Assembly: GCA_027886785.1 (NCBI GenBank) | Contig: JAPCJV010000111.1 | Coordinates: 1-6,280 of the forward strand | Length of the DNA stretch: 6,280 bases | Origin: Nitrososphaerota archaeon | GTDB lineage: Archaea > Thermoproteota > Nitrososphaeria > Nitrososphaerales > CADDZS01 | Direction: 5' to 3' | In this document: piece by piece, positions 1 to 6,184 of the stretch | Layout of the letters: every line of letters starts with the position of its first letter | Numbering within the stretch: the stretch's first letter is position 1 | Position numbers and translations under genes: made by a program | The notes under the pieces: model-generated | Told to the model about the DNA's origin: nothing | Database searches by the model: none | Seen by the model: the letters and a program-made list of their open reading frames with translations, nothing else

Positions 1-78
1 AGAACTCTGAGGAACAAGATCTGGAAGTTCTTAGAGACTGAAATTTCCCAGAGCGGAGGTTTTGCAGATGGCGGATAA
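1..78 (+). CDS. C-terminal tail of a probable ABC transporter ATP-binding protein (5' truncated)
   Basis: The frame beginning at base 1 is open until TAA at 76-78 and reads RTLRNKIWKFLETE followed by a short polar tail. A Leu/Ile-spaced basic helix ending in a flexible tail is how many SsuB/TauB/NrtD-type ATPases finish. It overlaps the start of the downstream permease by 11 nt, which is typical of translationally coupled ABC operons, and the ATPase is the component expected next to two permeases. No nucleotide-binding motifs can be seen because the gene is cut by the window edge. The identity therefore rests mainly on position, and only the open frame and the overlap are directly seen. Confidence 0.55.
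   Translation, partial: RTLRNKIWKFLETEISQSGGFADGG
55..60 (+). promoter_or_regulatory. Shine-Dalgarno site of the first permease
   Basis: GGAGGT lies 7 nt upstream of the ATG at 68. A TTG at 62 in the same frame is only 1 nt from this motif, too close for initiation, so the site fixes the start at 68. It lies inside the end of the preceding frame, as expected for coupled translation. Confidence 0.8.
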
Positions 79-1024
79 TGCGCTGTCTGACAAGTCACGC
101 GAGGTAACCCAGGCAACATCGCCAGCATTGGATCTCGAATTCCAAAATCGCAAGAATTATGAGATCAAAGAGAAACCGACAACGCAAAGAAAACACAAAT
201 CCCGCAGATCCGAAATTTCATTTCCCATTAAAGTTGTCATCTTTCTCGGAAGTTTAGTGCTGTTCATTCTTGTCTGGCAAATTGCGTCAGATCTTGCCGG
301 AAATTCAGTGATCCTCGCTGGACCTGTTCCGGTACTTCAGGCATTGGTCGCTTTGTTCCAAGTGGGTTCCGCGACCGGGAATCTGGGCACGCAGAACGTG
401 TTCGGAGCTCTCTTGGAGACTTTCGAGGTGGTGGGACTGGGATTTGGGCTGAGCATAGTTGTGGGTATTCCGATCGGAGTACTCATGGGACGATGGAAAA
501 CTGCAGAAGATATCGGCGACCCATGGGTATCGCTAGCAAATTCGATCCCGATCGTGACCGTGATTCCAGCTCTTTACTTTTCCATTGGAGGCGGATTCTC
601 CGCGGACGTTTTCATTTCGTTTTTCATCTCTGTATTCACCGTGATCTTCAACACCTTTACTGGAGTGAGATACGTCAGCAATGCACTGGCTGAAATCGGC
701 AAAACTTTTGGGGCAAGTGAAATCCAATTCATAACCAAAATTGTAATCCCTGCTTCGCTTCCCAACATATTTGCCGGGATGAGAATCGCAGTGGGTCGAG
801 CGCTTCTGGGAGCTGTGATGGCGGAAGCGATCCTTGGAGGAAACCACGGGCTGGGGGGACTCATGACCACTTTCCAGGATATCCTATACACTCCCCCCAT
901 GATGGCGACTGTGATCCTGATCGCTTTGATCGGGATAGTATTTTTGCAGGCTCCCAAGATTTTGGAACGACACGCATTCAAGTGGAAGGAAAGTGAGAGT
1001 AGGATCCGGGAGATCCCGAGATGA
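68..1024 (+). CDS. ABC transporter permease, SsuC/TauC/NrtB-like (BPD_transp_1 family), with N-terminal extension
   Basis: This 318-residue protein is a membrane subunit of an ABC importer for a small solute; the substrate is unknown. About six hydrophobic segments are visible, near residues 53-75, 117-140, 155-172, 178-198, 243-258 and 278-295. The cytoplasmic EAA loop that docks on the ATPase is clear at about 206-236: a Glu/Ala-poor start, FGAS with the conserved Gly at 215, then IVIPASLPNI. Residues 1-50 form a polar, basic extension (RKHKSRRSE near 41-49) ahead of the first membrane segment; this is longer than in typical ~260-residue members and makes the protein the larger of the two permeases. 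ATG at 68 is chosen over TTG at 62 because of the ribosome binding site spacing. It overlaps the upstream ATPase frame by 11 nt and the next permease by 4 nt, so the genes form one operon. The family call is secure; the substrate is not. Confidence 0.92.
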   Translation: MADNALSDKSREVTQATSPALDLEFQNRKNYEIKEKPTTQRKHKSRRSEISFPIKVVIFLGSLVLFILVWQIASDLAGNSVILAGPVPVLQALVALFQVGSATGNLGTQNVFGALLETFEVVGLGFGLSIVVGIPIGVLMGRWKTAEDIGDPWVSLANSIPIVTVIPALYFSIGGGFSADVFISFFISVFTVIFNTFTGVRYVSNALAEIGKTFGASEIQFITKIVIPASLPNIFAGMRIAVGRALLGAVMAEAILGGNHGLGGLMTTFQDILYTPPMMATVILIALIGIVFLQAPKILERHAFKWKESESRIREIPR

Positions 1025-1806
1025 AGTACTCGAAGCTAAATTATCCAGTGCTTGTGGCTAGTTTTGCTGTGCTAATCTTGATATGGGAATTGGTCGCATA
1101 TTTTTCGAATAACGCTCAGCTCGTTCCGGGACCTCTGAACGTGTGGCAGGAGTTTACCCGACTATTTTCTGACCCAGCGTTAACTTCAGAACTATTATCG
1201 GGGATTCAATCCACAATGGTCGCCGTTCTCCTGGGATTTTCGCTGTCTGCCATCGTGGGAGTTCCTCTCGGGTTTCTCATGGGCAGATACCTGGTGGTAG
1301 ATCGTTTCCTCGAGCCCTGGGTAACCTCCTGGTATTCGATTCCCGCGATTGCCTTCGTCCCATTGACCATGAACTGGACCGGAATTACCTGGGAAAGCGC
1401 TGCAATTACTTCATTTCTCGTGGCGGTCTTTTCTATAATCATTAATGTGTACTCGGGAGTCCGGCACGTTAGTCGCCAGCTGGAGGAACCGGCGCTCGCC
1501 TTCGGTGCAACAGAGTCCCAGCTTCTGTACAAAGTGGTCCTGCCCGCATCCCTTCCCAATATCATGGTGGGCTTGCGGCTGGGAATCACGAGGGCGATCG
1601 AAGGTGTCATAATTGCGGAGATGGTCTTCACTGTGGTCGGCCTGGGCGGAATGATCGACGGTTCAGCTGATAAATTGCAACTAGCGCTTTCCTACGCATT
1701 GATCGGAATCTTGGTTGCCATCACGATGGTGTTGAACGAGGCAATGAAAGTAATCAATCGTAGAGTGGTCCAGTGGCAAGAAGCCCAAGCGATGTTTCGT
1801 GGGTAA
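1021..1806 (+). CDS. ABC transporter permease, SsuC/TauC/NrtB-like (second subunit)
   Basis: This 261-residue protein is a second membrane subunit of the same importer and has the usual length for the family. Hydrophobic segments lie near residues 9-29, 64-88, 103-117, 127-147, 190-210 and 222-241. The EAA loop at about 154-184 reads LEEPALAFGATES followed by VVLPASLPNI, with the conserved Gly162 and Pro175. The start ATG overlaps the stop of the first permease as ATGA, and GGGAG at 1008-1012 could act as a ribosome binding site, so translation is probably coupled. It shares the fold and several motifs with the upstream permease (NxxxGVRxVS, FGAxExQ, PASLPNI) but is clearly diverged. The pair therefore looks like an old duplication that now forms a heterodimer. 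No other gene follows on this strand for about 4 kb. Confidence 0.92.
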   Translation: MKYSKLNYPVLVASFAVLILIWELVAYFSNNAQLVPGPLNVWQEFTRLFSDPALTSELLSGIQSTMVAVLLGFSLSAIVGVPLGFLMGRYLVVDRFLEPWVTSWYSIPAIAFVPLTMNWTGITWESAAITSFLVAVFSIIINVYSGVRHVSRQLEEPALAFGATESQLLYKVVLPASLPNIMVGLRLGITRAIEGVIIAEMVFTVVGLGGMIDGSADKLQLALSYALIGILVAITMVLNEAMKVINRRVVQWQEAQAMFRG

Positions 1807-1871
1807 GAGTTTCCAATTGACCAAAAAAGATCGGCGAGAGCAATCGTTGACCTATAGATAGGAAGAAAACA

Positions 1872-1885
1872 AAAAAGTACTTTTT
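1872..1885 (+). terminator. Possible terminator of the ABC operon
   Basis: AAAAAGTACTTTTT is a perfect 14-bp palindrome 65 nt after the second permease stop codon, and it ends in five T followed by CGTT. Archaeal transcription stops mainly on U-tracts, so a T5 run on the sense strand is compatible. The tract is short and the palindrome is AT-only apart from GTAC, so it could be chance in an AT-rich spacer. Confidence 0.3.
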
Positions 1886-1974
1886 CGTTATGAACAATGA
1901 AATTTGGTTTTAGAGTTTAGAAAAAAAGGTCATTCTAACCCCCTTATTCGATCCCCCTAGGGCTTGTGAAGTAG

Positions 1975-2167
1975 GAAGTCGTCTTTAAGGATCCGGGTTG
2001 TAGATCTTTCAGATGTACACCTTCATTTTCCTCCAAGTCCAAAGATCCAAATAAAAGACAACTTTAGATTTTTCATTGGTCTCAAAGTGAGAAGTCCTTT
2101 AAGGAACTCTCGATTTTGGAAGAAAAGTGAATTTCGGATCCGCTGACGAAGACTTTAGCTAACTCTC
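1975..2167 (+). repeat. Degenerate dispersed repeat, three copies (GAAGtcCTTTAaGGA type)
   Basis: Three related words occur in the convergent spacer. Copy 1 at 1975-1991 is GAAGTC, a GT insertion, then CTTTAAGGA. Copy 2 at 2091-2111 is GAAGTCCTTTAAGGA continuing into ACTCTC. Copy 3 at 2148-2167 is GAAGACTTTAGCT continuing into AACTCTC. Copies 2 and 3 share both ends (GAAG and AACTCTC). Copy 2 contains the inverted repeat TCCTTTAAGGA and is flanked by GAGA/TCTC, so it could fold. The coordinates span all three copies. The similarity is visible by eye but short, and function is unknown. Confidence 0.35.
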
Positions 2168-2174
2168 CCATTAA

Positions 2175-2204
2175 ACGAAGGGGAACGAAGGATACTGAAG
2201 AATA
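2175..2204 (+). repeat. Three degenerate tandem decamers
   Basis: ACGAAGGGGA, ACGAAGGATA and CTGAAGAATA follow one another with a 10-bp period, sharing the core GAAG with a purine-rich tail. The first two agree at eight of ten positions. The period is about one helical turn. No function can be assigned, and slippage or chance are both possible. Confidence 0.3.
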
Positions 2205-2221
2205 TCAGATTCGAGTTCATC

Positions 2222-2231
2222 AAAGAGAAAA
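2222..2231 (-). terminator. Possible T-rich terminator of the secretion operon
   Basis: Read on the minus strand, TTTTCTCTTT lies about 84 nt beyond the platform-protein stop codon and follows a GC-rich CGGCCGCACC stretch. Pyrimidine/U-rich tracts are the usual archaeal termination signal. No strong stem accompanies it, so support is weak. Confidence 0.25.
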
Positions 2232-2267
2232 GGTGCGGCCGTTTTTTCGTTCGGTTAATTCTAGTTT

Positions 2268-2284
2268 GTTACGAATCTCGTGAC
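2268..2284. repeat. Short hairpin just downstream of the platform-protein gene
   Basis: GTTACGA, loop ATC, TCGTGAC. In plus-strand RNA this forms seven pairs, one of them a G-U wobble; in minus-strand RNA one pair is lost as a C-A mismatch. It sits 31 nt past the minus-strand stop codon, where a 3'-end processing or stabilising hairpin could act. It may also be chance. Confidence 0.3.
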
Positions 2285-2314
2285 TTTAATGAATCAGTTG
2301 TAACACTTGAGATC

Positions 2315-4180
2315 CTACTGCACTCCGCCAATAAAGAGAGCTGACACGTAAACCGTGATTATGCTGATTATGACAAGCAAAGTCGCGTGCTTGAATCCAT
2401 CTGCGGTGCTGCCTTCTCCCATCTTCCCAGCAACGAACCCCATTACCCACGCCTGGAAAAATGAGCAGAGTAGAAGCACATTTGTAGCTTGGGCAACGAG
2501 TGCGGGGGAAGCAAGTGCTGGAATCCCTGCATCTGCCAACCCTGGAGGGTTGATGAAGTAAATCATCATAGCGGTAGTAGCTACAACCATTATCGCGCCG
2601 ACGTACGGAATCATGATGTAGGGTCTGATCATTGATCGCCTTTCCTTGTCTAGTTGCGCGTTCTTCTCTGTAAAATCAGCGAGGTTCGTGAACATTCTGG
2701 GCGAACCTCCGCCCACGTCCACGACCTCTAAAAGCAGAAACGCCATAGCCTGAACGACCCAGCTCTTGACCGATGCCGAGAAATTCTGAAGCACCACTCT
2801 CATCGGAGTTCCCCAACTGAGCTGAGTGGAAATATTTTGCACGTACGGAGTAAGGCCACCGTAATTTCTCCCGGCGAGTTGTTCAATTGTCTTTTCCGGC
2901 GCTAATCCTGTCTTCCTAATTTCAGATATATCTCTCAAAAAATTCGATAGTTTTGATTCGACGGATGTTTTTGCCCTAACATATCTGATCTGGACGATCG
3001 AAGCGGGCGCAGTGGCCGCTATGAGACCGAGACCTAGTCTTGTATATTGGGGAAGTCCGAGAAATGGAACAAAGTAAGTTACTACCGCGATAGGGAGACA
3101 TGCAAGTAAGATGTAAAACGGCTTTTCGAAAGTGAATGGCTCCTTCACTTGGGCGCTTCCAATCACCACTAAAAAGATCAGAGAAATAACCGGAACGAAC
3201 ATTGCCGAGAAGAGCACGATCAATGTTGGATCTATGCTTTGAGCAGCACCGCCGAGCTGTCCTGCTCCCCCATTTGATACTCCACCCAGGAGATTCTGAG
3301 TTGCCCAGAGAATAACCAGAGAGATTCCCATGACGACGGTCGTGATGATGTACGCTTCGGCCATAGTGCCGATGAAATCCGACCCTGACCGGACTCTCTG
3401 TTCGTTATGCGCGAACAATTCCTTCAATTTGGATTCGAGATAACTTACCGCGTCTCCGCCAGTTTTCAAAACTGCAACATACCCACCAATAAAGTCAGAC
3501 CACATCCTGTTTGGTGTATTTCGAGACGCCCTTTCGAGAGCCGACAGAGCATCGAGACCAAAGATTTCAATATCCATCAAAATCCGTCTCGCCTCTTTTG
3601 CAGCAGCCGGGAAAATGTAATCCGCTTTTGATACTCGCTTTAGCGTAGTGAATGGTGAAATGCCCCCGCCTGCAAGTACCGTGATGTATCCGACAAGATA
3701 GGGCAATTCGTTTTCCAACGCCTGACTCCTTGAGCCCGCGCTAATTTTGGGCAGAAATATCGTAATTATGAAAGGTAGAGGTGGGATTGCGACCATGGCG
3801 ATTGCAAATATGCCCAAGCCTGCTTGTATGAAAAGATAAGCGCCCACAACAGCAGGAACAATCGAAAATAGGGACAACAAGAGTCCTAGAGAAATCAAAA
3901 CCTCCGCGGAGGTGAACATGCTCGATTTTAGAATGTCATCTCTCAGCCTGGGAAATCTGGGAGAAATGAGCTTGGTCGGCCTGTTCATTGTTTTTAGAGC
4001 GAATCGGATGATTTTTTCACCAATGGCTCGTTTTTCCTTCTTTTCTTTGGATTGTTTCTGAGGCTTCTGAGTTTTAGGAATTTTTTTCTGTCTTTTCTCC
4101 GGTGGGACAAGAGTCTGGCCCGAACGAAGATCTTCCTCCATAGTGTTGGATGGGGAAGGAGTCTCAGAATCCGGAGGCAA
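2315..4180 (-). CDS. Archaeal TadC/FlaJ-like type IV pilus/secretion platform protein (double T2SF domain)
   Basis: This is the polytopic membrane platform of an archaeal type IV pilus-like machine, on which the partner ATPase acts to assemble or export pilin subunits. At 621 residues it has the fused archaeal size. About nine hydrophobic segments are seen, near residues 92-116, 121-144, 272-297, 318-341, 354-373, 380-397, 519-542, 560-585 and 598-617. Two cytoplasmic T2SF-like halves lie at about 159-260 (LPYLVGYITVLAGGGISP... GGDAVSYLESKL) and 411-515 (FLRDISEIRKTGLAPEKTIEQLA... VVDVGGGSPRMF...). The N-terminal ~70 residues are hydrophilic and very lysine-rich (about 29-55). The start is uncertain: TTG at 4180 has GAGAGGG 11 nt upstream and leaves a 23-nt gap to the ATPase gene, while ATG at 4141 (608 residues) has no visible ribosome binding site. 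It is the second gene of the operon. Family confident; exact pilus or archaellum role unknown. Confidence 0.9.
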   Translation of the reverse strand: MPPDSETPSPSNTMEEDLRSGQTLVPPEKRQKKIPKTQKPQKQSKEKKEKRAIGEKIIRFALKTMNRPTKLISPRFPRLRDDILKSSMFTSAEVLISLGLLLSLFSIVPAVVGAYLFIQAGLGIFAIAMVAIPPLPFIITIFLPKISAGSRSQALENELPYLVGYITVLAGGGISPFTTLKRVSKADYIFPAAAKEARRILMDIEIFGLDALSALERASRNTPNRMWSDFIGGYVAVLKTGGDAVSYLESKLKELFAHNEQRVRSGSDFIGTMAEAYIITTVVMGISLVILWATQNLLGGVSNGGAGQLGGAAQSIDPTLIVLFSAMFVPVISLIFLVVIGSAQVKEPFTFEKPFYILLACLPIAVVTYFVPFLGLPQYTRLGLGLIAATAPASIVQIRYVRAKTSVESKLSNFLRDISEIRKTGLAPEKTIEQLAGRNYGGLTPYVQNISTQLSWGTPMRVVLQNFSASVKSWVVQAMAFLLLEVVDVGGGSPRMFTNLADFTEKNAQLDKERRSMIRPYIMIPYVGAIMVVATTAMMIYFINPPGLADAGIPALASPALVAQATNVLLLCSFFQAWVMGFVAGKMGEGSTADGFKHATLLVIISIITVYVSALFIGGVQ

Positions 4181-4203
4181 ATATCTTCGAGCCCTCTCTT
4201 TAT

Positions 4204-5910
4204 TTATTCATCAGAAGTTTGGGCCTGCTCTACCGTCAGGTCCTTTTCTTCCGATTTTTCAAAAACATTCTTGGACATCGCCTCAACCCGGATCTTTGAA
4301 AGCACTCCCTCGGGATCAGCATGATACTGGGAAAACACTGTGCTAATCTCAATGAAGTTCCTTATGTTCCTAGATCGTAGCCACTGCAAAACCAAAATCC
4401 TGTTGGCGATCTCTTTCATTATGTCGCCCATCGATTTTCCTGAGTCCTTTCCCAGTTTTCTCAGTTTGACGCTCTTGTCCAAGTACTGGTAGAACTTGTC
4501 CTTGCTCGGATCCCAGACAAATGATTGAACCCACTTGCTCGCGTCAATGATCTCGTCCACCGAAATAACTCTCCTGACGATTCTCGGATTCCCTGGGTTT
4601 GTCGGATCCGGAATAGCTACACGTCTGACGGAAAAAATGAGATCTAGGAAGCTCAAATAGGACGGCGCGACGTCCATCGGTTTAGAAGTGAGTCTTTGAA
4701 TTGCAGACCCCGCATCCTCTGCGTGTAATGTTGCAAGTCCCCCGTGACCAGTAGAAATTGCCTGGAAGAGAGCATAGGCTTCTTCTCCTCTAACCTCTCC
4801 GACGACCATGATGTCCGGACGCATTCTCATAGCTGCCTTGACTAGATTGAACAGGGTGACCTCACCGACATTGTTCTCGGACAAGCCGTAACTCAATCTG
4901 GAAACGAGCGGCGCCCAGTTTACGTGATGAATGTTGACTTCTTGAACTTCCTCGATGGTAACTATCTTTGAATTCGGGTTAATCATGGAAAGGAGCGCAT
5001 TAAGGAAAGTTGTCTTACCCGAAGCAGTTGCCCCAACCACGACAGCGGTGAATCTGTTTTCTATCAGAAGCCAGGCATAAGACGCGATGGTATAATCCAG
5101 GACTCCGAAATTGATTAGGTCAATGATCGTTATAGGATCCTTTCTGAACTTTCTGATCGTCATGGTCGACCCTTGCGGAGAGACCTCTCGCCTAAAGGTG
5201 GCTGCAAGTCTGTGACCTCCAGGCAATGTAGCGTCGACTATCGGGAATGCAGTACTGACGTGTTTCCCGGACATGTGGACTAGCCTAACAATCATGTCGT
5301 CCAACTTTTGTTCGTTGGAGAACGAGAGATTCGTTTCGATGCTTTCGTACCTGCGGTGATAAATGAAAACTCCTTTACCAGCTCCATCGACAGAAACGTC
5401 TTCGATGTTGGGATCGCGCATAAGTGCGTCTATTCCACCAAAGCCCACGAGGTCTCTTTCGGCGTAATACAGGATCTTAGCCCAAGAAACAAGGACGCTT
5501 TTTTGCTGGGTTAGCTTGTAGCGGTCCGCAATTATCCTGGCTTGCTCTGCAAAGTATTTCTTCGGATCCACATCGTCTCTTGGAGCCTTCAGCTCGGTCT
5601 GGAGAACAGAGATGATGCTGTTGTAAAGTGTCTTTTCATTCAGCGTAAGCTCCCATTCATCGATAAAATAATAGGGAATTTTTAGAGCGGTGTCCTCGGC
5701 TACTACTGCGTAAGCGAAAGGAGGGGTGAGGGCGTACCTTTCTATCACTTCAAAATTCTTTGGCACCGTCTTGCCAATCATTGGCCCCTCGACAATTACA
5801 GGGGTGTCATCTGTTTTTTTCTTTTGAGATTTCTTCGCCGTCTCAACGAGCTTTTCGGTTGCAGTTTGCTTTTTCTTGGGTCTGGTAAGAAATTTTAGTT
5901 CTAATTTCAA
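4204..5910 (-). CDS. Type II/IV secretion system ATPase, VirB11/TadA/FlaI family (archaeal pilus motor)
   Basis: This 568-residue protein is a hexameric cytoplasmic ATPase that powers pilin assembly or secretion through the platform protein encoded next to it. Motifs in order are: an N-terminal domain with FGGIDALMRDPNIEDVSVDG near 157-176 and GGHRLAATFR at 231-240; Walker A GATASGKT at 293-300 with Lys299; an Asp-box region TIEEVQEV at 318-325; Walker B RPDIMVVGEVRGEEA at 364-378 with Glu372; and the His box GHGGLATLHAE at 388-398. The first ~40 residues are lysine-rich and probably disordered, and the last ~18 are acidic. The frame opens at TTG 5910 with a stop codon two codons upstream and no ribosome binding site. 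The first ATG is codon 44 (5781), which would drop the basic tail but leave all motifs. A leaderless or non-canonical start is therefore likely. A retraction-type or archaellum role cannot be separated from pilus assembly or DNA-uptake roles. Confidence 0.93.
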   Translation of the reverse strand: MKLELKFLTRPKKKQTATEKLVETAKKSQKKKTDDTPVIVEGPMIGKTVPKNFEVIERYALTPPFAYAVVAEDTALKIPYYFIDEWELTLNEKTLYNSIISVLQTELKAPRDDVDPKKYFAEQARIIADRYKLTQQKSVLVSWAKILYYAERDLVGFGGIDALMRDPNIEDVSVDGAGKGVFIYHRRYESIETNLSFSNEQKLDDMIVRLVHMSGKHVSTAFPIVDATLPGGHRLAATFRREVSPQGSTMTIRKFRKDPITIIDLINFGVLDYTIASYAWLLIENRFTAVVVGATASGKTTFLNALLSMINPNSKIVTIEEVQEVNIHHVNWAPLVSRLSYGLSENNVGEVTLFNLVKAAMRMRPDIMVVGEVRGEEAYALFQAISTGHGGLATLHAEDAGSAIQRLTSKPMDVAPSYLSFLDLIFSVRRVAIPDPTNPGNPRIVRRVISVDEIIDASKWVQSFVWDPSKDKFYQYLDKSVKLRKLGKDSGKSMGDIMKEIANRILVLQWLRSRNIRNFIEISTVFSQYHADPEGVLSKIRVEAMSKNVFEKSEEKDLTVEQAQTSDE

Positions 5911-5941
5911 ATATTATTACAAACTCTTGCTTTTTCGTTTC

Positions 5942-5980
5942 GGTCCGAACGACACGGTTCTCTGGAGGAAAAATCGGACC
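5942..5980. repeat. Inverted repeat GGTCCGA / TCGGACC with 25-nt spacer
   Basis: GGTCCGA at 5942-5948 is matched by its exact complement TCGGACC at 5974-5980. It lies 32-70 bp upstream of the ATPase start, in the range where an archaeal regulator or the pre-initiation complex would bind. The half-sites are centred 32 bp apart, about three helical turns, so they face the same side of the DNA. It could be a two-site operator, or a hairpin if transcribed. Confidence 0.35.
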
Positions 5981-6071
5981 AATGGCGCGAACAAATTGAA
6001 CTTCACGTCTGCGACAAATTAATGGTTGTGAACTTCTACGCTTTAGCAGAAAAATGGATGTCTGGTACCGA

Positions 6072-6110
6072 TCTGCAGTTTCATTATTTGTCTGTAAAAT
6101 ATCCTGCAGA
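6072..6110. repeat. Inverted repeat TCTGCAG / CTGCAGA with 25-nt spacer
   Basis: TCTGCAG at 6072-6078 pairs with CTGCAGA at 6104-6110 across an AT-rich 25-nt spacer. Each arm also contains the self-complementary word CTGCAG. The arm length and spacer equal those of the inverted repeat at 5942-5980, although the sequences differ. It may be a regulatory double site or a coincidence. Confidence 0.3.
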
Positions 6111-6184
6111 GATAACATCAAATTTTTGTATCGTGGCATGTCAGCTATAGTGGTAGGCAGGTCTAAATCTACGGGCAAAAATTC

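Larger units (their letters stand above)
1807..2314. other. 508-bp convergent intergenic region without a supported gene
   Basis: This stretch separates the 3' ends of the ABC operon (+) and the secretion operon (-). I see no reading frame of convincing length or composition on either strand, and no tRNA or box C/D guide RNA signature (no RTGATGA box). It is AT-rich, with several A- and T-tracts, and it carries short palindromes (AAAAAGTACTTTTT at 1872-1885, CCCTAGGG at 1955-1962), CCCCCT twice at 14-bp spacing (1939-1944 and 1953-1958), a degenerate dispersed repeat and a tandem decamer repeat. Converging transcripts need only termination signals, so the length is larger than that function requires. 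A small non-coding RNA or the remnant of a lost gene is possible but unproven. Confidence 0.6.

Noticed and set aside
574..981. Minus-strand open frame of ~135 codons inside the first permease
   Set aside because: It lies fully antisense to a well-supported permease with its EAA motif; composition is that of an antisense shadow, with no recognisable motif.
1206..1631. Minus-strand open frame of ~141 codons inside the second permease
   Set aside because: It is antisense to a confident gene and begins and ends within it; no domain or ribosome binding site supports it.
1807..2314. Box C/D guide RNA or other known small RNA in the convergent spacer
   Set aside because: CTGA words are present, but no RTGATGA box at suitable spacing was found, and no known RNA fold is recognisable by eye.
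4052..4346. Plus-strand open frames across the ATPase/platform junction
   Set aside because: They are antisense to the 3' end of the ATPase gene and the lysine-rich start of the platform gene; the Phe/Leu/Ser-rich product is what antisense of Lys/Glu-rich coding gives.
5982..5999. ATG preceded by GGAGG at 5964-5968 on the plus strand
   Set aside because: The frame closes after five codons (TGA at 5997), so it is not a gene.
5843..6178. Minus-strand open frame of ~111 codons upstream of the ATPase
   Set aside because: It runs 68 nt into the ATPase gene in a different frame, has no ribosome binding site at its TTG, and shows no recognisable domain. The overlap covers the well-supported ATPase N-terminus only if the TTG start is right, so a small chance remains that it is real.
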